DNA from: Bhargavaea massiliensis
GTDB taxonomy: Bacteria > Bacillota > Bacilli > Bacillales_A > Planococcaceae
Assembly: GCF_018390575.1 (NCBI RefSeq)
Contig: NZ_JAHBCJ010000001.1
Span: 460,764 to 524,763 of the forward strand
DNA: 64,000 nt
Direction of reading: 5' to 3'
Positions 8,463-17,149 of this stretch are shown here, piece after piece. The notes beneath the pieces are model-generated. The model was not told where the DNA came from. It searched no databases and worked only from the letters and a program-made list of their open reading frames with translations. The number at the start of each line of letters is the position of its first letter. Position 1 is the stretch's first letter. The position numbers and the translations under genes are program-made.

Positions 8463-8479
8463 TTGCAAGCGCATTCATC
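8463..8479 (+). promoter_or_regulatory. CcpA cre site in the citM-like leader
   Basis: TTGCAAGCGCATTCATC matches the catabolite-responsive element consensus WTGNAARCGNWWWCAWW at all but the last position. It lies between the -10 box and the start codon, a position typical of roadblock repression. It indicates shut-off of citrate uptake on preferred sugars, as for B. subtilis citM. Confidence 0.8.
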
Positions 8480-8503
8480 CATGTACCGGAAGGGGAATTA
8501 TTT

Positions 8504-9841
8504 ATGAGTCTGAGTGTTATAGGGTTTCTAACAATACTGGTAATTGTCGCCCTGCTGATCAGCGGGAAGGTCACTCCGATTGTCGCAATGGTGATTCCGC
8601 CCATTCTCGGTGCTTTGATAGCAGGATTCACCTTCTCAGAACTGGGGACTTTCTTTAATGATGGGATTGCCACGGTCATCTCGGTCGCCGTCATGTTCAT
8701 CTTCGCCATCATCTTCTTCGGCATCATGCAGGATGTGGGCCTGTTTGACCCGATCATCAGTAAAATGGTGGCTTGGTCGAGGGGAAATGTCATCCTTGTC
8801 AGCATCGCAACGGTCCTGATTGCCACAATCGCCCAGCTGGACGGATCGGGGGCCTCAACATTCCTGATCACGATCCCCGCCCTTCTTCCGCTCTATAAGC
8901 GGTTGAAAATGAACCCATACCTCCTGCTTTTGCTGGTCGGAGGTTCGGCCGCAATTATGAATATGCTTCCGTGGGGAGGTCCTCTTGGCCGTACGGCTTC
9001 CGTCCTCGGCATGGACGTTACGGAACTTTGGCAGCCTCTGATTCCGATCCAGGGCATCGGCCTCGCACTGATGATTGTACTGGCCGTCTTACTCGGCATG
9101 AGGGAACAGCGCCGTATCATCAAGATGTATGGCTCTCTCGAAATTGCGGCCACGATTGACATGACCGCTGATGAAGTTGTCCCGGACGGCCAGGAGACAA
9201 CGGGAGCGGAAAACTTCCTGGCCCGTCCGAAACTGCTCTGGGTCAACGCAATCCTGGCCATTGCCATCATCGCCCTGCTCATGTCGGGCATCATCCCGGC
9301 CGGCCTGGCCTTCATGATCGGTGTCGCCATCGCCCTGCCGATCAACTTCCCGAACACGAAAGACCAGATGGACCGGATCCGCGCACACGCACCGGGCGCT
9401 CTGACGATGGCCTCCATCATCCTGGCAGCCGGGCTGTTCCTCGGAATCCTGAACGGGACGGGCATGCTGACTGCCATCGCGACAGATGCGGTCAATATCC
9501 TGCCGGCCTCCGTCGCGCCTTATCTCCATATCATCATCGGTATTCTCGGTGTTCCATTCGATCTGCTTCTCAGCACGGACGCCTACTACTTCGGCCTGTT
9601 CCCGGTTGCCGAACAGATTGCGGCGACATACGGCGTACCTTCGCTGTCCACCGCCTATGCGATGATCATCGGGAACATCGTCGGGACGTTCGTCAGCCCG
9701 CTCGCGCCTGCCGTCTGGCTCGCGCTTGGCCTTTCCGGCCTCGAGATGGGCAAGCACCTTCGCTACTCCCTTTTCTGGATGTGGGGACTCAGCCTCGTGC
9801 TCTTGTTCATCGCTGTCCTGATGGGCCTCATCCAAGTTTGA
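8504..9841 (+). CDS. CitMHS-family citrate-metal:H+ symporter (CitM-like)
   Basis: A 445-residue polytopic membrane protein of the CitMHS family, with about twelve helices and the signature segments QLDGSGASTFLITIPALLPLYKRL and MLPWGGPLGRTASVL. Family members take up citrate complexed with Mg2+ or Ca2+. ATG 8504 is chosen because GGAAGGGG lies 8 bases upstream; the ATG at 8450 has no binding site and would place the cre site almost at the start codon. Its position after a CitST-like pair supports citrate uptake; which metal is carried cannot be read from sequence. Confidence 0.92.
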   Translation: MSLSVIGFLTILVIVALLISGKVTPIVAMVIPPILGALIAGFTFSELGTFFNDGIATVISVAVMFIFAIIFFGIMQDVGLFDPIISKMVAWSRGNVILVSIATVLIATIAQLDGSGASTFLITIPALLPLYKRLKMNPYLLLLLVGGSAAIMNMLPWGGPLGRTASVLGMDVTELWQPLIPIQGIGLALMIVLAVLLGMREQRRIIKMYGSLEIAATIDMTADEVVPDGQETTGAENFLARPKLLWVNAILAIAIIALLMSGIIPAGLAFMIGVAIALPINFPNTKDQMDRIRAHAPGALTMASIILAAGLFLGILNGTGMLTAIATDAVNILPASVAPYLHIIIGILGVPFDLLLSTDAYYFGLFPVAEQIAATYGVPSLSTAYAMIIGNIVGTFVSPLAPAVWLALGLSGLEMGKHLRYSLFWMWGLSLVLLFIAVLMGLIQV

Positions 9842-9848
9842 TATCACA

Positions 9849-9882
9849 CAACCCGCTCCGAATCCGGAGCGGGTTGTTTTTT
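9849..9882. terminator. Terminator of the citM-like gene, bidirectional
   Basis: Perfect 12-bp stem CAACCCGCTCCG/CGGAGCGGGTTG with a 4-base loop, followed by TTTTTT. It also sits past the end of the converging MBL gene. Confidence 0.9.
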
Positions 9883-9895
9883 GTGTGACTGAGTA

Positions 9896-10678
9896 TCAGA
9901 ATTGCACGCTGAAGCGTTTAAACCGGTGAGTGCCCGTGCCGAACCTGACGAGGTCCCGATACCGCAGTTCCCTGACTGCTGATCGGACTTCTTCCAGAAT
10001 CTGCGGGTCCAGCCCCACTGTGTTATGGGAACCGAAGATCCTTTTCACGCCGGGGATTTCCGCAATGCGCTCCAGTGAACGGACCAGATCTTCCGGGCTG
10101 GTGGTCGGATAAAACGCATAAACCGGCGTTTCATCGTACAGCAGGTCCCCTGTGAACAGATAACCCTTTGTCTCATCATGGATGGTGATGTGGCCCGGCG
10201 AGTGCCCGGGAGTATGATAGATTCTAAGCACCCTGCTGCCAAGGTTGAAAACATCCCCCTCTTTCAGTGTGCCTGCAGGAGTTCCCCGGAACGGACGATA
10301 GGTTTCCGGGTCAAAGCCGGAAGGGGTCGGAATCGTGATGTCTCGGGTCATGTCTTTCCTGATCTGCTCGTCAGTCCGCCCTTTAATCCCATTGACGATC
10401 CAGTCCAGCTCCTCTTCGTGAACGTAAACCGTATCGAACTGACCATGGCTCCCAATATGGTCTGCATGGACATGAGTCGTCAGCACTTCAACCGGCAGCT
10501 CTGTCAGCTGGTCCGTAATCCGCCTGATGTTCCCGATTCCGAGCCCGGTGTCAATCAGGATTGCCGTCTCCTGACCGACCAGTAAAAATGAATGCACTTT
10601 CTCCCAATGGCCGTATTCGCTGATGGCGTATGTATCGGAATCGATCTGCTGAACGGTGAACCAGTCATCCCGGATCAT
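9896..10678 (-). CDS. MBL-fold metallo-hydrolase
   Basis: A 260-residue metallo-beta-lactamase-fold protein. The metal motif HVHADHIGSHG, a later histidine in HTPGHSPGH, and GDLLYDET give the dinuclear zinc site. The family covers glyoxalase II-like hydrolases, lactonases and others; the substrate is unknown. GGGGGAAG precedes its ATG. It lies 15 bases downstream of the aspartate dehydrogenase gene on the same strand and is probably cotranscribed, which may hint at a shared small-molecule pathway. Confidence 0.85.
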   Translation of the reverse strand: MIRDDWFTVQQIDSDTYAISEYGHWEKVHSFLLVGQETAILIDTGLGIGNIRRITDQLTELPVEVLTTHVHADHIGSHGQFDTVYVHEEELDWIVNGIKGRTDEQIRKDMTRDITIPTPSGFDPETYRPFRGTPAGTLKEGDVFNLGSRVLRIYHTPGHSPGHITIHDETKGYLFTGDLLYDETPVYAFYPTTSPEDLVRSLERIAEIPGVKRIFGSHNTVGLDPQILEEVRSAVRELRYRDLVRFGTGTHRFKRFSVQF

Positions 10679-10693
10679 GCCGTCTTCCCCCTT

Positions 10694-11473
10694 TTAACCA
10701 ATAACAACTGGGTTTCCTTGGTTTTTCAATGCCGCCAGTACGCTCAGGGCGGCCAGATAGCTTGTTTTCGGATTACCCGGCATAGGCTGGTTTTCGATGG
10801 TCGCCGTCATGCTTCCGAAACTTCCCTCCGCTTCGATTGTGTGGGTGTTCCGCTTCACGGACGGATCCGCGATCACTCTGACTCCCGTCTTTTCCGTTCC
10901 GATGCCGGCGAGCGACAGGGCGAGTGCAACGTTCACGTTTTTCGGAAACTGTTGGATCGCCTCGCCTGCCGGGCCATCAAACAGCGGCTTTTCTTCACGG
11001 ATTCCTTCAAGCCCGAGTGACGCAGGTGATTTCCGAGTAGTGATCGTCACCTTTTCCAATCCCCCTGTGGCATTGGCCGATTTCAGCAGATCCAGCCCTC
11101 CGACCGCTCCGGACGGGAAGTGGACGGTGCACCCATTCTTTCTGGCGGTTTCCCTGGCTTGCTCCAGAAACCCGGCTCCCGCAAATGCGCCTATGCTGCT
11201 GACGATCAGGTCTTTTTCATTCTCCAGAACCGGAACCGCATAGGCGGCTGCCACTTCCACTGCGGCGGCCTCGACGACAATATCTATGTCCGAACTGATG
11301 AATGATTCAAAATCCTGATAAAAGCGGGTCTTATACTGCTGTGCCAGCTGCTCACCGGCCGTCCGATTGCGCCCGAAGATGGAAGTGACGATTCCCTCGA
11401 TCTGTTTTTCTCCATTGATGATCTCTAGCAGGTAGTTTGCGATGTTTCCTGTTCCCATGATGCCGATGTTCAA
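10694..11473 (-). CDS. nadX: Aspartate dehydrogenase (NadX type)
   Basis: A 259-residue NAD(P)-dependent enzyme that oxidises L-aspartate to iminoaspartate, which can feed NAD synthesis. The N-terminal Rossmann motif is GIMGTGNIANYL. The catalytic domain shows FPSGAVGGLDLL and KNVNVALALSLAG, then ADPSVKRNTHTIEAEG, all typical of aspartate dehydrogenases. A TTG at 11473 is used: GAGGAGGG lies 7 bases upstream, and an upstream extension has no homology-like content. No nadA or nadC lies nearby, so a role in NAD synthesis is not proven by context. Confidence 0.85.
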   Translation of the reverse strand: MNIGIMGTGNIANYLLEIINGEKQIEGIVTSIFGRNRTAGEQLAQQYKTRFYQDFESFISSDIDIVVEAAAVEVAAAYAVPVLENEKDLIVSSIGAFAGAGFLEQARETARKNGCTVHFPSGAVGGLDLLKSANATGGLEKVTITTRKSPASLGLEGIREEKPLFDGPAGEAIQQFPKNVNVALALSLAGIGTEKTGVRVIADPSVKRNTHTIEAEGSFGSMTATIENQPMPGNPKTSYLAALSVLAALKNQGNPVVIG

Positions 11474-11507
11474 AAGAAATCCCTCCTCAAAAAAACGTCC
11501 CCAGGGT

Positions 11508-12299
11508 TCAGTTTCTGACCGCCTGAACCTTCGAAAGAAGCGGGCGCCCATTGTCCCAGATGACATTGACCGGAATGCCGAAAAACTCGGACATGCGGTC
11601 CCTTGTGACAAGCTCTTCCGTGGCACCAGCATCAAAGACCTGCCCTTCCTTCAAAAGAAGGGTCTTGTTGAAGGCCGGCAGGATCTCCTCGATATGGTGT
11701 GTGACGTATAGGATCGTTGGGGCGTCCGGTCTTTCTGCAATCCCCCTGATCGATTCCAGCAGTTCCTCGCGGGCCAGGAAGTCGAGCCCGTTTGTCGGCT
11801 CGTCCAGGATCAGCAGTTCCGGATCTGCCATGAGCGCACGCCCGATCAGCACCCGCTGTTTCTCCCCTTGTGACAGCGTATCATACCGGCGGTTGGCGTA
11901 TTCAAGGCAGCCGAGTTCTTTGAGGATGCCGACGCCCTTTTGGTCAATCTCTTCTGTTGTCTCCTCGTACAGACCGAACGAGGCGTACGCGCCGCTCAGG
12001 ACGACTTCATACGCATTGTCCCCCGGCTCGAGCTTTTGCTGGACCAATGAAGAGACAAAGCCGATCCTTTTGCGCAGCCGCTCCGCCAGATACGTCTTTC
12101 CGAACTCCATCCCGAGCACACGGATTGTGCCTTCCGTCGGGAACAGATAAGCATTGATGAGCTCGAGGAGCGAGGTTTTCCCTGCTCCGTTCAGCCCGTA
12201 TAGCACCCAGTGATCCCCTTTTTGGACTTTCCAATTGATGTCTTTCAAAATCCATTTCCCTTCCCGCTTACGGGAGACGTTCTTCATCTCGATGATCAT
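11508..12299 (-). CDS. ABC transporter-type ATPase, single subunit (YlmA-like)
   Basis: A 263-residue nucleotide-binding domain with Walker A GLNGAGKTS, Q-loop near FVSSLVQQ, signature LSQGEKQR, Walker B LLILDEPTNGLD and switch histidine YVTHH. There is no membrane domain and no permease gene beside it, so the partner is unknown; it resembles B. subtilis YlmA and the molybdate/ModF-type soluble ATPases. The aspartate dehydrogenase gene follows 34 bases later on the same strand, and the three genes may form one unit. Confidence 0.85.
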   Translation of the reverse strand: MIIEMKNVSRKREGKWILKDINWKVQKGDHWVLYGLNGAGKTSLLELINAYLFPTEGTIRVLGMEFGKTYLAERLRKRIGFVSSLVQQKLEPGDNAYEVVLSGAYASFGLYEETTEEIDQKGVGILKELGCLEYANRRYDTLSQGEKQRVLIGRALMADPELLILDEPTNGLDFLAREELLESIRGIAERPDAPTILYVTHHIEEILPAFNKTLLLKEGQVFDAGATEELVTRDRMSEFFGIPVNVIWDNGRPLLSKVQAVRN

Positions 12300-12351
12300 G
12301 GCTTCACCTTCTTAATGTTCTGACTATATTGTACACCTGATTGTACCTAGG

Positions 12352-12383
12352 AAAAAGAGGCCCCACATCGGAGCCTCTTTTCG
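12352..12383 (-). terminator. Terminator of the pst-phoU operon
   Basis: On the minus strand, AAGAGGCTCC pairs with GGGCCTCTTT around a short loop, followed by TTTTCC, directly past the phoU stop codon. Confidence 0.8.
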
Positions 12384-13055
12384 TCATTCATTCAGATTCA
12401 GTGTTTTCCCCTTGACCATGAAGATGATGTTCTCGGCCATGTTTGTGACATGATCACCGACCCGCTCGAGGTGGCGGCAGATAAAGGCCAGCTGGGTGAT
12501 CTGGTTCACATGATCCGGGTTCCGGTGCATATAGCCCATGAGTTCCTGGATCAGCCGGCCGTATGCCTCGTCGATGGCGTCGTCTTCCTTCGCAAGTTCG
12601 AATGCGAGGTCGATGTCCTCGAGATCGTAGGCATCAAACGCTTTCCGGAGCATGACCTGCACTGCATCCGCCATCTTCGGGATGTCGATGATCGGCTTGA
12701 TCAGCGGTTCATCACCGATGTGAAGGGTGGATTTCGCGATGTTCACCGCGAGGTCGCCGATGCGCTCCATATCGGTCGAAATTTTGAGCGCGACGATGAT
12801 TTTGCGCAGATCTGTCGCAACAGGCTGCTGCTGGGTGATCAGCTGGATCACCTTCTGGTTGATTTCCTCATCCAGCGCATTGATTTCAGCGTCTTTCTGC
12901 TTGACCGCATTGGCGAGCGTCAGGTTTTGGGCCTTCAGTGCTTCCATCGAATCTCCGAGCTGCCGCTCCGCGAGATCCACCATCCGGAGCAGAGTGCCTT
13001 TCAGCTCTTCCAGTTCCGATTCGAACGTCTTCCGTACATTTCCCATATTCCTCAA
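12384..13055 (-). CDS. phoU: Phosphate transport regulator PhoU
   Basis: A 223-residue, all-helical metal-binding protein with two PhoU repeats (segments KISTDMERIGDLAVNIAK and ICRHLERVGDHVTNMAENI carry the E/DxxxD metal motif). PhoU links Pst transporter activity to the phosphate sensor kinase and restrains the Pho response. It is the last gene of the pst operon. A TTG at 13055 is chosen, 8 bases after GAAGGGGG; ATG 13046 is the alternative. B. subtilis lacks this gene in its pst operon, so its presence separates this lineage. Confidence 0.93.
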   Translation of the reverse strand: MRNMGNVRKTFESELEELKGTLLRMVDLAERQLGDSMEALKAQNLTLANAVKQKDAEINALDEEINQKVIQLITQQQPVATDLRKIIVALKISTDMERIGDLAVNIAKSTLHIGDEPLIKPIIDIPKMADAVQVMLRKAFDAYDLEDIDLAFELAKEDDAIDEAYGRLIQELMGYMHRNPDHVNQITQLAFICRHLERVGDHVTNMAENIIFMVKGKTLNLNE

Positions 13056-13071
13056 CTTCGTGTCCCCCTTC

Positions 13072-13902
13072 TTAGCCGAACCGGCCGGATATATAATCTT
13101 CAGTCCGCTGGTCGGCCGGGTTCTGGAAAATCTTATCTGTTTCATCGAACTCGATAACTTCCCCGTTCAGGAAGAACGCCGTTTTATCCGAGATCCGCGC
13201 GGCCTGTTGCATGTTGTGCGTCACGATGATGATCGAATAGTTTTCTTTGAGTTCCTGGACGAGCTCCTCGACTTTCAGTGTCGAAATCGGGTCGAGGGCG
13301 GATGTCGGTTCGTCCATGAGAATGACGTCCGGCTCGATCGCCAGTGCGCGGGCGATGCAGATCCGCTGTTGCTGGCCGCCCGATAGCGAGTAGGCGTTCG
13401 TGCTGAGGCGGTCTTTGACTTCATCCCAGATTGCCGCGCCGCGAAGGCTCTGTTCAACGATTTCATCAAGGATCTTTTTGTTTTTGATGCCGTGGATGCG
13501 CGGTCCGTAGGCGATGTTGTCATAGATCGACTTCGGGAACGGGTTCGGCTTCTGGAACACCATGCCGACACGCGTGCGGAGTTCCTCGACCGAATACTTT
13601 GCGTCGAAGATGTTGCGGCCGCGATACAGGATTTCTCCCGATGTGCGGACACCGTCGACGAGTTCCACCATACGGTTGAGCGTCTTGATATAGGTCGACT
13701 TCCCGCAGCCCGAAGGACCGATGATCGCCGTGACTTCGTTTTCCCGGATCGGCAGGTCGATGTTTTTCAGGGCGTGGTGGGTGCCATACCAGAGGTTCAG
13801 CTGCTTGGTATCGTAGACGACCGGCTTTGCCGCTTCCCGGACCGGTGCTTCCAGAGGGCTTACGACGGTTTCGTTTTCGGTTCGGTTCATAAGTTGTACC
13901 AT
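13072..13902 (-). CDS. pstB: Phosphate ABC transporter ATP-binding protein PstB
   Basis: A 276-residue ATPase driving high-affinity phosphate import with PstSCA. Walker [10 protein letters not shown], PstB-typical [20 protein letters not shown], signature LSGGQQQR and Walker [13 protein letters not shown] are present. The N-terminal 27 residues are a variable extension before the fold begins. Only one pstB is present, unlike the two of B. subtilis. It lies 21 bases after pstA and 16 before phoU. Confidence 0.97.
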   Translation of the reverse strand: MVQLMNRTENETVVSPLEAPVREAAKPVVYDTKQLNLWYGTHHALKNIDLPIRENEVTAIIGPSGCGKSTYIKTLNRMVELVDGVRTSGEILYRGRNIFDAKYSVEELRTRVGMVFQKPNPFPKSIYDNIAYGPRIHGIKNKKILDEIVEQSLRGAAIWDEVKDRLSTNAYSLSGGQQQRICIARALAIEPDVILMDEPTSALDPISTLKVEELVQELKENYSIIIVTHNMQQAARISDKTAFFLNGEVIEFDETDKIFQNPADQRTEDYISGRFG

Positions 13903-13923
13903 TCCTTTTTCTCCTCCCAGTTG

Positions 13924-14835
13924 TCAGTATCGCTTCTGGAATTTATTCCGGATCAGGACAGCAATCGAATTCATCAAAAGCAGGAACGCCATGAGAACAA
14001 TAATGCCCGCTGAGGCAACTTGCTGGAAGTCGGCCTGCGGCCGCTTCGCCCAGTCATAGATCTGCATCGGCAGCGCCGTGAACGTATCCGTGACGCCCGT
14101 CGGCAGGAAGTGGATGATGACCGGCACGCCGATGACAATCAGCGGCGCAGTCTCCCCGATCGCACGCGACAGGGCGAGGATGCTGCCTGTCAGGATGCCC
14201 GGAATCGCGCTCGGAAGCACGACGCGGACGATGGTCTGCCATTTGGTCGCCCCCATCCCGTACGACGCTTCCCGCACGTGCTGCGGCACGGCGCGGATCG
14301 CTTCCTGGGCGGCGACGATGATGACCGGCAGGATGAGCAGGCTCATCGTGAAGCCCGCGGCCAGGATGCTGTTTCCGAGGGCGAGCGCCCGCACGAAGAT
14401 CGTCAGGCCGAGAAGACCGAAGACGACGGACGGGACGCCGGCCAGGTTCGAGATGTTCATGCGGATAAAGTCGTTGATCCGGTTTTTCTTGGCGTATTCC
14501 TCCAGGTAGATCGCCGTCCCGATTCCGAGGAACATCGAAACCGGCGCGACGACCGCCATCAGCCAGAGCGATCCGACAAGGGCGGCCTTGATGCCGGCCT
14601 TGTCGGGAAATCTCGATGCGAAGTTCTGGAAGAAATCCGCGGAAAGAAAGCCGAGACCCTGGGACAGGATCCTGTAGAACAGGATACCGAGCACGAGCAG
14701 TGCCACGAGTGTCGCCATGAAGAACAAAGATTTGAAAACCGTATTCGTGATTTTCCGGCCGTCCATCCGTTTGGTGACAGATGCCGGATCGATATAGCGT
14801 TTGCCGACTCCGGGCTGCTGTTCAGTGATTCTCAT
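13924..14835 (-). CDS. pstA: Phosphate ABC transporter permease PstA
   Basis: A 303-residue inner-membrane permease with about six helices. The cytoplasmic coupling loop EAIRAVPQHVREASYGMGATKWQTI is characteristic of PstA. GGGAGG lies 9 bases before its ATG. It follows pstC directly: one base separates the pstC stop codon from the start, so the two permeases are translated together. Confidence 0.97.
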   Translation of the reverse strand: MRITEQQPGVGKRYIDPASVTKRMDGRKITNTVFKSLFFMATLVALLVLGILFYRILSQGLGFLSADFFQNFASRFPDKAGIKAALVGSLWLMAVVAPVSMFLGIGTAIYLEEYAKKNRINDFIRMNISNLAGVPSVVFGLLGLTIFVRALALGNSILAAGFTMSLLILPVIIVAAQEAIRAVPQHVREASYGMGATKWQTIVRVVLPSAIPGILTGSILALSRAIGETAPLIVIGVPVIIHFLPTGVTDTFTALPMQIYDWAKRPQADFQQVASAGIIVLMAFLLLMNSIAVLIRNKFQKRY

Positions 14836-14836
14836 C

Positions 14837-15787
14837 TTAGTACGCCTCCCTGAATCGTTTCGTGATGCGGCTTGCCAGGAAGTTCATCAGCAGGGTGAAG
14901 AGGAACAGCGTGAAGCCGACCGCATAGATCGAATAATAGATCGGTGTGCCGTAACCCGCATCACCCGTGGAGACCTGGACGATATAAGCGGTCATTGTCT
15001 GGATGGAGTCGGTGAAGTTCGCATCAAAGCGCGGTGTCGAACCGCCTGCAAGAGAAACGATCATCGTTTCCCCGATCGCACGCGAGGTGGCGAGGACGAC
15101 CGAGGCAAGAATTCCGGAAAGGGCCGCCGGCAGGACGACTTTCAGCGCGACTTCGAACTTCGTCGCGCCCATTGCGAGTGCCCCTTCCCGCATCGCATTC
15201 GGAACGGCGCTCATGGCGTCTTCGGAAAGCGAAGCGATCATCGGGATGATCATAAAGCCGACCACGATCCCGGGACTGAGGGCGTTGAAAATCTTCAGGT
15301 CCGGAATCACTGTCTGAAGGACCGGCGTCACGAAAGTCAGGGCGAAGAAACCATATACGATTGTCGGGACGCCTGCCAGCACCTCAAGGACTGGCTTGAT
15401 GACCCGGCGCGCGGTGTCCGAAGCGTATTCGCTCAGATAGATCGCGGCTGCCAGGCCGATCGGGACCGCGACAATCACGGCGATCAGTGTGATCTTGAGC
15501 GTGCCGACGATCAGCGGCAGGATGCCGAATTTCGCTTCCTTGTTGGAGAACGGCAGCCATTCGGTTCCGAAGATGAACGACAGGAGCGGAACTTGTCTGA
15601 AGAACGTCACCGTCTCAAAGATCAGCGTCGCGACAATCCCGATTGTTGTCAGTACGGAGACGCCTGCGATCAGGAAAAGAATGACCGGGATGATTTTCTC
15701 GATGACTTTTTTTCGTTTGTTGTTTCCGGCTTTGGCGATCAGTTCCTGTACGGATGCCCGTTCCCGGGTAGTCGGATTTACCATCAT
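14837..15787 (-). CDS. pstC: Phosphate ABC transporter permease PstC
   Basis: A 316-residue permease with a basic N-terminus and six predicted helices. The coupling-loop segment EDAMSAVPNAMREGALAMGATKFE identifies PstC. Two adjacent ATG codons (15787 and 15784) follow GGAGG; the second has the better spacing. The 75-base gap to pstS contains a hairpin that may reduce read-through into the permease genes. Confidence 0.97.
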   Translation of the reverse strand: MMVNPTTRERASVQELIAKAGNNKRKKVIEKIIPVILFLIAGVSVLTTIGIVATLIFETVTFFRQVPLLSFIFGTEWLPFSNKEAKFGILPLIVGTLKITLIAVIVAVPIGLAAAIYLSEYASDTARRVIKPVLEVLAGVPTIVYGFFALTFVTPVLQTVIPDLKIFNALSPGIVVGFMIIPMIASLSEDAMSAVPNAMREGALAMGATKFEVALKVVLPAALSGILASVVLATSRAIGETMIVSLAGGSTPRFDANFTDSIQTMTAYIVQVSTGDAGYGTPIYYSIYAVGFTLFLFTLLMNFLASRITKRFREAY

Positions 15788-15815
15788 TTACCTCCATTTA
15801 TTTGAAAACAGAAAG

Positions 15816-15842
15816 AAATGAGCAGCGGAGCGCCGCTCATTT
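15816..15842 (-). terminator. Intra-operon hairpin between pstS and pstC
   Basis: AAATGAGC and GCTCATTT pair across a GC-rich loop in the pstS-pstC gap; on the minus strand a short T-rich stretch follows. It looks like a partial terminator or a 3'-end stabiliser that would leave more pstS message than pstCAB-phoU message. Confidence 0.55.
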
Positions 15843-15862
15843 TCCCTGCAGAGAGATGTTAG

Positions 15863-16864
15863 TCAGTTTTTGAATTCTTCAAGCTTTGCTTTTTGTTCGT
15901 CTGCCACATCCTGAGGAAGGCTGACGTAGCCGACAGCTTCAGCCATGGCGCCTGCGTTATCCAGTGCGAACTCGAAGAAGTCATAAGTTGCTGCGTTGTT
16001 CTCAAGCGCCTCGTTGCTGACGTACGTGTAGAGCGGACGGGACAGCGGCGAGTATTCACCGGATTCAATCGATTCATTTGTCGGTTCCACACCATCGATT
16101 GCGACTGCTTGGATGCTGTCCTGGTTGGCCACATAGTACGAATATCCGAAGAATCCGATGGCGTTCTTGTCGCCCTGTACACCTTGGACGAGGACATTGT
16201 CGTCTTCGGAAAGGGTAGCGTTCTGGACCATGTCTTCCTCTTCAAGGATGACTTCGTTGAAGTAGTCATACGTACCGGAGTCTGTGCCCGGGGAGTAGAA
16301 GACGATTTCTTCTTCCGGCCATTCAGGATTGATGTCGGACCATTTCTTCGTCGTGCCGTCTTCCACCCAAATTTTCTTCAGGTCTTCGACTGTCAGCTCG
16401 GTTGCCCAGTCGTTTTCAGGGTTGACGACGACTGTCAGGCCATCATAGGCAAGCAAGAATTCCGTGTAGTCGACGCCGGCTTCTTCAAGCTTCTGCTTTT
16501 CTTCGTCTTTGATCTCACGGGAAGCGTTCGAGAAGTCGGTCTCGCCGGCGATGAATTTCTCGAATCCGCCGCCTGTTCCGGATACGCCGACCGTTACCTG
16601 GACGTCCGTGCCGGTTGCGGAATATTCTTCGACGAGGGCTTCCATGATTGGCGCGACTGTGCTTGAGCCATCGCCGGAAACTTCGCCTTCAACCGCTGCT
16701 TCAGAAGACTGATCTGCAGATTCGCTTGCCGTGTCGCTTTCCGCTGCCTGTTCTTCAGTTGCTTCATCCGCTGCTGCATCTTCTTCCGCGTTTCCGCCGC
16801 AAGCGCCGAGCAGCAGAGCCGAGGAGACGACAGTGAGTCCGAGATAGTGTTTCCAGCTTTTCAT
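15863..16864 (-). CDS. pstS: Phosphate-binding lipoprotein PstS
   Basis: A 333-residue secreted lipoprotein that captures phosphate for PstCAB. The signal peptide ends in a lipobox (LLLGAC, Cys about residue 22). An acidic, serine-rich linker (residues about 25-65) leads to the binding domain with [26 protein letters not shown] and [12 protein letters not shown], which hold the phosphate. It is the first gene of the operon, behind a Pho box. Confidence 0.97.
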   Translation of the reverse strand: MKSWKHYLGLTVVSSALLLGACGGNAEEDAAADEATEEQAAESDTASESADQSSEAAVEGEVSGDGSSTVAPIMEALVEEYSATGTDVQVTVGVSGTGGGFEKFIAGETDFSNASREIKDEEKQKLEEAGVDYTEFLLAYDGLTVVVNPENDWATELTVEDLKKIWVEDGTTKKWSDINPEWPEEEIVFYSPGTDSGTYDYFNEVILEEEDMVQNATLSEDDNVLVQGVQGDKNAIGFFGYSYYVANQDSIQAVAIDGVEPTNESIESGEYSPLSRPLYTYVSNEALENNAATYDFFEFALDNAGAMAEAVGYVSLPQDVADEQKAKLEEFKN

Positions 16865-16911
16865 GTAAATGTTCCCCCTGTTGGTCGTAGTCGTTTTGTT
16901 TACAGTCCCTA

Positions 16912-16964
16912 CTTTAGCAACAGGTTGTTGAGGACAAATGAATTAGATGTAAATCGTTTGTAAA
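16912..16964 (-). promoter_or_regulatory. pstS promoter with a four-repeat Pho box
   Basis: On the minus strand, TTTACA (16959-16964), TTTACA (16948-16953), TTCATT (16937-16942) and TCAACA (16926-16931) recur every 11 bases. This is the PhoP-binding pattern of Bacillus: TTAACA-like hexamers with 5-base spacers. TAAAGT at 16912-16917 is a possible -10 box, 8 bases past the last repeat. It predicts induction of the pst operon by phosphate starvation. Confidence 0.88.
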
Positions 16965-17149
16965 TCGGTTCAGCCATAGGGTTAACAATCTTTACAAGCC
17001 TCATAGAAAAGGCTCAACAACAAGAAATACAGATAACACCTTCAATCTATGAGGTTAATTAATATCTAAAGGAATACCGTATCTTGTAAAAATATATATA
17101 CCTTTAGAACCACCAATCGTGTACGATATAGGAAACTTTTGGATTATGA
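16965..17149. other. AT-rich intergenic stretch upstream of a gene remnant
   Basis: This stretch is clearly richer in A+T than its surroundings. It holds an 8-base inverted repeat (CCTCATAG near 17000 and CTATGAGG near 17048) and runs such as AAAAATATATATA, but no open frame or recognisable RNA. It may be the flank of an acquired segment whose remnant gene follows. Confidence 0.5.

Noticed and set aside
8450..8503. Upstream ATG for the citrate transporter
   Set aside because: It has no ribosome binding site and the added residues are not membrane-like; the ATG at 8504 has a strong site.
16981..16986. GTTAAC upstream of the Pho box as another BirA half-site
   Set aside because: No partner half-site lies 15 bases away on either side.
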